Shown: positions 10,942 to 16,601 of the stretch, piece by piece
How the letters are laid out: each line of letters starts with the position of its first letter
Position numbering within the stretch: position 1 is the first letter of the stretch
Assembly (NCBI GenBank): GCA_035651055.1
Contig: DASRGK010000062.1
Location: forward strand, 1 to 16,601
DNA length: 16,601 nt
Direction of reading: 5' to 3'
Source: JAFKKF01 sp035651055
Lineage (GTDB): Bacteria; Pseudomonadota; Alphaproteobacteria; Rhizobiales; Kaistiaceae
Position numbers and translations under genes: made by a program
The notes under the pieces: generated by a model
Told to the model about the DNA's origin: nothing
What the model saw: the letters and a program-made list of their open reading frames with translations, nothing else
The model's database searches: none

Positions 10942-10957
10942 CGCAGATTGTCCTGCG
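10942..10957. terminator. Small hairpin between convergent genes
   Basis: CGCAG-ATTGTC-CTGCG gives a 5-bp stem and a 6-base loop in the 56-bp gap between the SRD5A-like gene and the convergent hydrolase gene. No U-tract follows on either side. Its position suits a shared terminator, but the sequence support is weak. Confidence 0.25.
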
Positions 10958-10965
10958 AAGACCAA

Positions 10966-11781
10966 CTACACCGCCGCGTGGCCGGAATGCGAATTCAGGA
11001 ACCCCGCGAGCAGCCGGTTGACTGCCTCCGGCGCTTCCAGGTTGCTCATGTGGCCCGCGCCGGGGATGATTTCCCTGCGCGCCCCGGGGATGCCCGCGGC
11101 GAGCGCGTCGGCGAGGGGCAGGTTGTAGAAGTCGAGGTCGCGGTCGCCGGCGATGACCAGCGTCGGCACGGCGATTTCGGCCAGCCGGGCGAAGGCCGGC
11201 GGCGTGCCCATCGAAGCCGGGTTGCGGTTGGCGAGGTGCCAGCCGGAATAGGTGTCGAAGATCGCGCGGAGGCGGCGCGCCGAGTCGGGCCGCTCCAGCG
11301 CCGGCGCGAACCAGGGATGGCCGAGCCAGGCGCGCTTGGCGGCAGCGATGTCGCCGGCGGCGGCGAGACGCGAGATTTCGGCGAAGGCCGGCTTGAGCCG
11401 GTCCGGCCAGGGATAGCCACCGACCGCCGAGGCGTCGATCAGGGTGAGCGAGCGGACCTTCTTCGGGTGCGCGAGCGTGAAGTCGAGGGCGATGGCCGCG
11501 CCGAGGGAAAAGCCGACGAGGTGCGCCCGTTCGATGCCGAGGTGCGAGAGCAGCGCCTCGACGTCGGCGATATAGGTGTAGGGACCGGTGGGCGGCGGCG
11601 AGCGGCCGGCGCCGCGCGGGTCGAAACGGATGCAGGTGAAGCGATCGCGAAGCGCCTCGACCTGCAGGTCCCACATCGTCAGGTCGAGGGTGTAGCCAGG
11701 GATGAACAGGACCCGCGGGCCTGAGCCGTCGACGCGATGCCAGAGGCGACCCCCTTCGACCTCGGCATATCCGTCCCGCAT
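10966..11781 (-). CDS. Alpha/beta-fold hydrolase
   Basis: A 271-residue soluble alpha/beta hydrolase without signal peptide. The core order is intact: strand VLFIPGYTLDLTMWD with the oxyanion-hole region (24-38), RFDPRGAGRS (52-61), the nucleophile elbow G-F-S-L-G with Ser92, the acid in VIAGDRD (Asp215) and the base in GAGHMSN (His244). A helical cap occupies about residues 125-195. It resembles 3-oxoadipate enol-lactonase-like and esterase-like members, but the substrate cannot be assigned. The ATG at 11781 has a good ribosome-binding site (GGAG, 7 bases upstream). The open frame continues to 12999, but that part is an out-of-frame reading of kup. It lies 86 bp downstream of kup on the same strand and may be co-transcribed. 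Confidence 0.9.
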   Translation of the reverse strand: MRDGYAEVEGGRLWHRVDGSGPRVLFIPGYTLDLTMWDLQVEALRDRFTCIRFDPRGAGRSPPPTGPYTYIADVEALLSHLGIERAHLVGFSLGAAIALDFTLAHPKKVRSLTLIDASAVGGYPWPDRLKPAFAEISRLAAAGDIAAAKRAWLGHPWFAPALERPDSARRLRAIFDTYSGWHLANRNPASMGTPPAFARLAEIAVPTLVIAGDRDLDFYNLPLADALAAGIPGARREIIPGAGHMSNLEAPEAVNRLLAGFLNSHSGHAAV

Positions 11782-11867
11782 CGCGCCTCTCCGTCCGCCC
11801 GTCGCCGGCGGTCGGCAGATTTGACCGTCCTCACCGCGGCTGCAAGCCGGTCGCGGCTTGTGGCGGG

Positions 11868-13787
11868 TCAGACCGCGACCTGCATCCCGATCTCGATGAC
11901 GCGGTCGCTGGGAATGCGGAAATAGGCCGAGGCGTCGTTGGCGCTGCGGCTGAGGAGCATGAACAGCTTCTCCTGCCAGAGCGGCATCGGCGAGCGCGGC
12001 GAGGGTTTCACCGTCCGCCGCGACAGGAAGAACGAGGTGCTCATGATGTCGAAGGTGAAGCCCAGCCGTCGCGCCGCGCCGAGCGCTTTCGGGATGTTGG
12101 GCGTCTGCATGAACCCGAAGCGGAGGTAGATGCGGGCAAAAGAGGGGCTGAGCCACTCCATCGTGATGAGGTCGTCTTCGGAGACCTGCGGGGTATCGGC
12201 CGTGGCGACCGAGAGGATGACGTTCATTTCGTGCAGCACGCCGAAATGTTTCAGCGAGTGGAGGAGGGCGGTCGGCGTGCTTTCCGGGTCGCTGGTGAGG
12301 AAGATCGCCGTGCCCTTCATGCGGTGCGGCGGCTTGGCCTCGAGGTTGCGGACGATATCGGTGAGCGGGATTTCGAGGCGACGCGTCTTTTCGAAGAGGA
12401 CGCGGCTGCCGCGCCGCCAGGTCAGCATCAGGCCGATGATGACCCCGCCGAGGAGCAGCGGAAACCATCCGCCGTCGACGATCTTGAGGAGGTTGGCAGA
12501 GAGGAAGGTCAGGTCGACGGCGAGGAACGGCAGGACCAGTGCGGCCGCCGCCGGTACCGACCAGCCCCACACCTTCCACACCGCGAGGAAGGCGAGGATG
12601 GTGGTCACAACCATCGTTCCGGTGACGGCGATCCCGTAGGCGCTGGAGAGCGCGCTCGATGAGCGGAAAAGGGCGACCAGGACCAGGACGCCGACGAGCA
12701 GAAGCATATTGACGCGCGGCATGTAGATCTGCCCTGCCTGCGTCTCGGACGTGTGCCGCACCTCGAAGCGCGGCAGGAGGCCGAGCTGGATCGCCTGGCG
12801 GGTGAGGGAATAGGCGCCGGTGATGACGGCCTGGCTGGCGATGATGGTCGCGGCGGTGGCGAGAATGACGAGCGGCATCTGCGCCCAGTCCGGCGCCATC
12901 AGGAAGAACGGATTGTCGAGCGTCGCGGGGTCGCCGAGCACCAGCGCGCCCTGGCCGAAATAGTTGATGACGAGGGCGGGGAAGACGAGGCCCAGCCACG
13001 CGACCTGGATGGGACGGCGGCCGAAATGGCCGAGATCGGCGTAGAGCGCCTCGGCGCCGGTGACGGCGAGGAACACGGCGCCGAGCGTGACGAAGCCGAT
13101 GACGCCGTGATCAAGGAGGAAGCCGACGGCATAATGCGGGCTGAGCGCGGCGAGCACGCCGGGATGGTCGGCAATATGGACGATGCCGAGGACCGTGAGC
13201 ACCGTGAACCAGAGCAGCATGACCGGGCCGAAGACGATCGATACGGCCCCGGTGCCGCGCGACTGGATGACGAAGAGACCGACGAGGATGGCGACGGAGA
13301 GCGGCAATACCCAGGCGGCGAAGGACGGGGCGACGATTTCGAGGCCTTCTACGGCCGAGAGGACGGAGAGGGCCGGCGTGATGACCGCGTCGCCATAGAA
13401 GAGCGCCGCGGCGGTAATGCCGAGCAGGATGATAGGACCCGTGCGTTTGACGACGCGAAGGGTGAGCGCCATCAGGGCAAGGGTCCCGCCCTCGCCGCGG
13501 TTGTCGGCGCGGATGAGGAAGATCACATATTTCAGCGTGACCACCACCATCAGCGCCCAGAAGATGAGCGAGAGGACGCCGAGGATCGCGGGCTCGGTGA
13601 TGGCGCCGCCGGTGGCGGCGCGGGCGGACTCGCGGAAGGCGTAAAGCGGGCTCGTGCCGATATCGCCGTAGACGACCCCGATACTGCCGATGGCAAGGGT
13701 CAGGAAACCGGCCCTGGTCTGAGGACGAGGTTCGTGCCCATTGGCCGCGAGCCGCACCCCTTCAGGAGCCGGAAGCGTATTGGCCAT
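11868..13787 (-). CDS. kup: Kup-family potassium uptake protein
   Basis: An inner-membrane K+/H+ symporter of the KUP/HAK/KT family, 639 residues (E. coli Kup 622). The N-terminal signature GSIGVVYGDIGTSPLYAF (about 36-53) is followed by roughly 12 membrane segments. Other family motifs are YGDAVITPALSVLSAVEGLE, DLGHFGRRPIQ and NYFGQGALVL. About residues 470-639 form the cytoplasmic tail, ending in IPSDRVIEIGMQVAV. No truncation is visible. The ATG at 13787 (MANTLPAPEG) is preferred to an in-frame GTG at 13808, but neither has a strong ribosome-binding site. Alphaproteobacteria often carry several kup copies, so the specific paralogue cannot be named. The upstream 13788-13966 gap shows no clear promoter. 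A small membrane protein gene lies upstream on the same strand. Confidence 0.95.
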   Translation of the reverse strand: MANTLPAPEGVRLAANGHEPRPQTRAGFLTLAIGSIGVVYGDIGTSPLYAFRESARAATGGAITEPAILGVLSLIFWALMVVVTLKYVIFLIRADNRGEGGTLALMALTLRVVKRTGPIILLGITAAALFYGDAVITPALSVLSAVEGLEIVAPSFAAWVLPLSVAILVGLFVIQSRGTGAVSIVFGPVMLLWFTVLTVLGIVHIADHPGVLAALSPHYAVGFLLDHGVIGFVTLGAVFLAVTGAEALYADLGHFGRRPIQVAWLGLVFPALVINYFGQGALVLGDPATLDNPFFLMAPDWAQMPLVILATAATIIASQAVITGAYSLTRQAIQLGLLPRFEVRHTSETQAGQIYMPRVNMLLLVGVLVLVALFRSSSALSSAYGIAVTGTMVVTTILAFLAVWKVWGWSVPAAAALVLPFLAVDLTFLSANLLKIVDGGWFPLLLGGVIIGLMLTWRRGSRVLFEKTRRLEIPLTDIVRNLEAKPPHRMKGTAIFLTSDPESTPTALLHSLKHFGVLHEMNVILSVATADTPQVSEDDLITMEWLSPSFARIYLRFGFMQTPNIPKALGAARRLGFTFDIMSTSFFLSRRTVKPSPRSPMPLWQEKLFMLLSRSANDASAYFRIPSDRVIEIGMQVAV

Positions 13788-13966
13788 GATCGGGAACCGA
13801 TGCTGCACCGCACAAGCGCGGGACGCCGATGTAGCCCCGTTCCTGCAAGACTGCCAGCGACATTTTCTACGAAGGCGCTAAGCTACTGAGACGGCACTGC
13901 TTTTCAGATCAGCGCCACGTGCTGCATTTGGTGAAAACCTCCAGCCGAGGTTGGGATGGCCCCTCT

Positions 13967-14482
13967 TCATCGGCCGGCCATGTGCGACCCGGTCTCCGGA
14001 GAGCCAGACGCCGCCAGCCTCCTATCCGCGGCGCCGGCACAGCGGAGGATGAGGTCGCGAAAATCGTCCGCGCTGCCTTCGACCGCCGGAATCTTGCGCA
14101 CCCTGCCGGAGCGCGTCTCGATCGCGACGCCGCTGCCGTAGCGTTCGGAATAGGTGGTTATCGCCGCGATCTCGTTCCAGGCGACCCGGCGCTCGCGGGC
14201 CAGGTTTGGCGTGTACACCAGGCCATCGCGGTCGAGCGTGACCGAGGGGAGGCCTGTGAATATGCCATTGGCGGCGGCGAGCGCGAGCCCCAGCCCGACA
14301 ACGATCATGAAATAGCCGACGATGCTGGTCGAGACGTAGCCGAAGATGGGAACGCTGGTGGTGCCTTCGTCCCCCGTCATGAAGACGCCAACCACGAAGA
14401 TGGCGGCGCCGATCAGAAGCGCGAGGATCTTGCCGCCGGGCTTTATTCGGAGAACGATCGGGAACTGGAGGTCCGTCGCCAT
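13967..14482 (-). CDS. Small two-helix membrane protein with PH-like C-terminal domain
   Basis: A 171-residue protein of unknown function. Two hydrophobic helices lie near residues 18-34 (ILALLIGAAIFVVGVFM) and 48-72 (STSIVGYFMIVVGLGLALAA). The soluble part that follows (TLDRDGLVYTP, RRVAWNEIAAITTY, then VAIETRSGRVRKIP) has the strand pattern and the W-x-E-I motif of bacterial PH-like (bPH/STM3941-type) membrane proteins. That similarity is from memory and moderate. The ATG at 14482 is chosen because GGTAAGG precedes it. An ATG at 14497 would add MRVRR but lacks a ribosome-binding site. The stop lies 179 bp upstream of the kup start on the same strand. A link to kup is possible only by position. 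Confidence 0.7.
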   Translation of the reverse strand: MATDLQFPIVLRIKPGGKILALLIGAAIFVVGVFMTGDEGTTSVPIFGYVSTSIVGYFMIVVGLGLALAAANGIFTGLPSVTLDRDGLVYTPNLARERRVAWNEIAAITTYSERYGSGVAIETRSGRVRKIPAVEGSADDFRDLILRCAGAADRRLAASGSPETGSHMAGR

Positions 14483-14663
14483 GCGCCTTACCCGCATCGC
14501 GAGAGCTACGCATGACAGTCGCTCTCAACCGGCCGACGCAGGATAGCGCCGAGCGGCACCTCGACCAAGTCCGGCACCTACGCCTGACTCCATGCGCCCC
14601 CATGGCAGGGTCGCGGCGTAGTCTTGTAATCTCGCCGCGCGCCCAGCGTGGGGAGATGCCCGA

Positions 14664-15482
14664 TTGACCCATTTCATCTGCCGGCAATGCGCCACCCAAT
14701 ACGCCGACAGCGCCGCGCCGCCGCAATCCTGTCCGGTCTGCACCGACGACCGGCAATATGTGCGCTGGGCGGGCCAGGCATGGACGACCCTCGACGACCT
14801 CCGGCAGTCGCACCGGCTGAAGGTCGCGGACGAGGGTGCCGGGATCACCGGATTCGGCATGGAGCCGGCCTTCGCCATCAATCAGCGCGCGCTCCTCCTG
14901 CAATCGCCGGCGGGGAACGTGCTCTGGGACTGCATGGCGCTTCTCAACGACACCGTGGTCGACGAGATCCGGGCGCGCGGCGGGCTGACGGCGATCGCGA
15001 TTTCCCACCCGCACTACTACTCGACCATGATCGAGTGGAGCGATGCGTTCGGGGGTGTCCCGATCCATATCCACGAAGCCGAGCGCGACTGGGTGCGGCG
15101 GCCGGGCAAGGCGGTGACGTTCTGGTCCGGCGAGACTCTGAAACTCAACCCCGAGATGACGCTCATCCGTTGCGGCGGGCACTTCCCGGGCGGGCAGGTT
15201 TTGCATTGGAGCGGCGCGCCGGGCGGCAAGGGGGCCCTGATGGTCGGCGACATCCTGCAGGTCGTGCCGACGCGGCGGCACGTCAGCTTCATGTACAGCT
15301 ACCCGAACCTTATTCCGCTCGATGCGCCGACGGTGAAGGCGATCGTCGCGAGGGTCGAGCCGTTCGCCTTCGACGACATCTACGGCGCCTGGTGGGACCT
15401 CGCGATCCGCGGCGGCGCCAAGGAATGCGTGGCGCGGTCGCTCACCCGCTATCTGGGGGCGATCGGGGCCGGCGGCCGATGA
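14664..15482 (+). CDS. MBL-fold metallohydrolase-like protein with N-terminal zinc ribbon
   Basis: A 272-residue soluble protein. Residues 6-26 form a CxxC...CPVC zinc ribbon (Cys6, 9, 23, 26). A metallo-beta-lactamase-fold domain follows (about 55-270). The usual HxHxDH metal motif reads HPHYYS (His115, His117; Asp and second His replaced by Tyr-Tyr). His173 in GGHFPGG and Asp196 in VGDILQ occupy later metal-ligand positions. I recall a bacterial and fungal MBL subfamily with HPHFY/HPHYY, so this may be a true variant with an altered metal site; the substrate is unknown. The start is TTG at 14664, preceded by GGGGAG at good distance. The zinc ribbon would be lost with any later start, and the ATG at 14656 runs into a stop after three codons. 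It is divergent from the PH-like gene and 85 bp upstream of glnS. Confidence 0.85.
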   Translation: MTHFICRQCATQYADSAAPPQSCPVCTDDRQYVRWAGQAWTTLDDLRQSHRLKVADEGAGITGFGMEPAFAINQRALLLQSPAGNVLWDCMALLNDTVVDEIRARGGLTAIAISHPHYYSTMIEWSDAFGGVPIHIHEAERDWVRRPGKAVTFWSGETLKLNPEMTLIRCGGHFPGGQVLHWSGAPGGKGALMVGDILQVVPTRRHVSFMYSYPNLIPLDAPTVKAIVARVEPFAFDDIYGAWWDLAIRGGAKECVARSLTRYLGAIGAGGR

Positions 15483-15493
15483 CGGCCGCGATT

Positions 15494-15518
15494 CCGCGGC
15501 GCTTGGCCTTGGCCGCGG
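15494..15518 (+). terminator. GC-rich hairpin between the MBL gene and glnS
   Basis: CCGCGGC (15494-15500) pairs perfectly with GCCGCGG (15512-15518) around an 11-base loop containing TTGGCC. It starts 12 bases after the MBL stop codon. GATTT follows, not a real U-tract, so it may stall transcription or protect the 3' end without terminating fully. Confidence 0.35.
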
Positions 15519-15567
15519 GATTTGGCACAAGGCGCGCGGCAATCGGCTGATCCGGAAGCGTCCAGGC

Positions 15568-16601
15568 ATGGCGAACGTCGACAACAGCAGTGCGACCAAG
15601 GCGGGGGAGGAGAGCGTCACGACCGGCGACTTCATCCGCACGATCGTCCGCAACGACCTCGCCGCCGGCCGCCACAAGGCGGTGGTCACCCGGTTTCCGC
15701 CGGAGCCGAACGGCTACCTCCATATCGGCCACGCCAAGTCGATCTGCCTCAACTTCGGCATCGCCGGCGAGTTTGGCGGGCACTGCAACCTTCGCTTCGA
15801 TGACACCAACCCGGCGAAGGAGGAGCAGGAATATATCGACGCGATCAAGCGCGACGTCGCCTGGCTCGGCTTCGACTGGGGGAAAAACCTCTTCCACGCC
15901 TCCGACTATTTCGAGCAGCTCTACGCGTGGGCCGAGGTGCTGATCCGCGCCGGCAAGGCCTATGTCGATGACCAGTCGCCGGAGGAAATGCGGCTTGCGC
16001 GCGGGACGCTGACCGAGCCGGGCAGAAACAGCCCGTTCCGCGACCGGAGCGTCGATGAGAACCTCGACCTGTTCCGCCGCATGCGGGCGGGCGAGTTCCA
16101 GAACGGCGCGCGGGTGCTCCGCGCCAGGATCGACATGGCGGCGGGCAACATCAACCTCCGCGACCCGGTGCTCTACCGCATCCTTCACGCGCAGCATCCG
16201 CGGACTGGCGACACCTGGAAAATCTATCCGAGCTACGATTTCGCCCACGGCCAGTCGGACGCGATCGAGGGCGTGACGCATTCGCTCTGCACGCTCGAAT
16301 TCGAGGATCACCGCCCGCTCTACGACTGGCTGATCGAGAACCTGCCGGTGCCGTCGCGGCCCCGGCAATACGAGTTCGCGCGGCTCAATCTCAGCTACAC
16401 GATCCTGTCGAAGCGGGTGCTGACCGAGCTGGTGCGCGGCGGACATGTCGAGGGCTGGGACGACCCGCGCATGCCGACGCTCGCCGGGCTCCGCCGCCGC
16501 GGCGTGCCGCCGGAGGCGCTCCGCGATTTCATCGGCCGGATCGGGGTGGCGCGCGCCGACAGCGTCGTCGACATCGCCATGTTCGACAATTCGATCCGCG
16601 A
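15568..16601 (+). CDS. glnS: Glutaminyl-tRNA synthetase (GlnRS), N-terminal 344 residues (3' truncated by window)
   Basis: A class I synthetase that charges tRNA-Gln directly. The frame is open to the end of the window. The catalytic core is typical of GlnRS: PPEPNGYLHIGHAKSICLNF (44-63, HIGH at 52-55), NLRFDDTNPAKEEQEY (74-89), KIYPSYDFAHGQSDAIEGV (218-236), THSLCTLEFEDHRPLYDWL (237-255), the KMSKS-type ILSKR (279-283) and GWDDPRMPTLAGLRRRG (296-312). The PEPNG-YLHIGH context and the THSLCTLEF signature separate it from GltX. The ATG at 15568 has GGAAG 9 bases upstream. The anticodon-binding beta-barrels, and a C-terminal YqeY domain if present, lie outside the window. Many alphaproteobacteria lack this enzyme and amidate Glu-tRNA-Gln instead. 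Confidence 0.95.
   Translation, partial: MANVDNSSATKAGEESVTTGDFIRTIVRNDLAAGRHKAVVTRFPPEPNGYLHIGHAKSICLNFGIAGEFGGHCNLRFDDTNPAKEEQEYIDAIKRDVAWLGFDWGKNLFHASDYFEQLYAWAEVLIRAGKAYVDDQSPEEMRLARGTLTEPGRNSPFRDRSVDENLDLFRRMRAGEFQNGARVLRARIDMAAGNINLRDPVLYRILHAQHPRTGDTWKIYPSYDFAHGQSDAIEGVTHSLCTLEFEDHRPLYDWLIENLPVPSRPRQYEFARLNLSYTILSKRVLTELVRGGHVEGWDDPRMPTLAGLRRRGVPPEALRDFIGRIGVARADSVVDIAMFDNSIR

Noticed and set aside
11834..11857. Hairpin CCGCG...CGCGG between kup and the hydrolase gene
   Set aside because: A 5-bp GC stem with a long loop and no U-tract is expected by chance at this base composition.
11782..12999. Extension of the hydrolase open frame upstream, which would give a 677-residue fusion
   Set aside because: The extra part overlaps kup in another frame. 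The hydrolase has its own ATG at 11781 with a good ribosome-binding site and a complete domain.

Overview
The window is a high-G+C bacterial chromosome segment, most likely from an alphaproteobacterium of the Rhizobiales (Hyphomicrobiales) type. Four things support this: the order fabZ-lpxA-lpxI-lpxB next to gltA and gltX; LpxI rather than LpxH as the UDP-2,3-diacylglucosamine hydrolase; a direct-repeat LexA box of the alphaproteobacterial form GTTC-N7-GTTC upstream of uvrA; and dispersed GTCATGSCCGG / GTCATTCCCGC palindromic repeats. The assignment rests on recalled family features, not on a database search.

Positions 1-3025 (+) are a tightly overlapping lipid A operon: the 3' end of fabZ, then lpxA, lpxI and lpxB. 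These genes acylate UDP-GlcNAc, cleave UDP-2,3-diacylglucosamine to lipid X, and condense the disaccharide. lpxB runs tail to tail into gltA (citrate synthase, -), with both stop codons inside one CTAG. gltX (glutamyl-tRNA synthetase, -) lies upstream of gltA. Positions 5862-6777 are mostly non-coding. They hold a G-tract cluster, two dispersed inverted-repeat elements of different families, and one small conserved gene of unknown function (-).

Positions 6778-9948 (-) are uvrA, the damage-recognition ATPase of nucleotide excision repair. Its coding sequence contains a copy of one of the same palindromic repeats, 126 bp (42 codons) long. The copy is read in the only minus-strand frame that is open through it, so UvrA carries a repeat-encoded linker between its N-terminal ATPase/UvrB-binding region and its first zinc module. 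This is the most unusual observation in the window and resembles the Rickettsia palindromic elements found inside genes. The 208 bp upstream of uvrA carry the LexA box, which also lies 33 bp in front of a divergent gene for a steroid 5-alpha-reductase (SRD5A/DET2) family membrane protein.

Positions 10966-14482 (-) encode an alpha/beta hydrolase, a Kup potassium transporter, and a small two-helix membrane protein with a PH-like tail. Positions 14664-16601 (+) encode a zinc-ribbon MBL-fold protein and the start of glnS. Having glnS together with gltX implies direct glutaminylation of tRNA-Gln, which many alphaproteobacteria do not use.

No rRNA, tRNA, CRISPR array, prophage or IS transposase was seen. 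The novelty lies in the palindromic repeat that has invaded uvrA, not in a new multi-gene defence or biosynthetic system.
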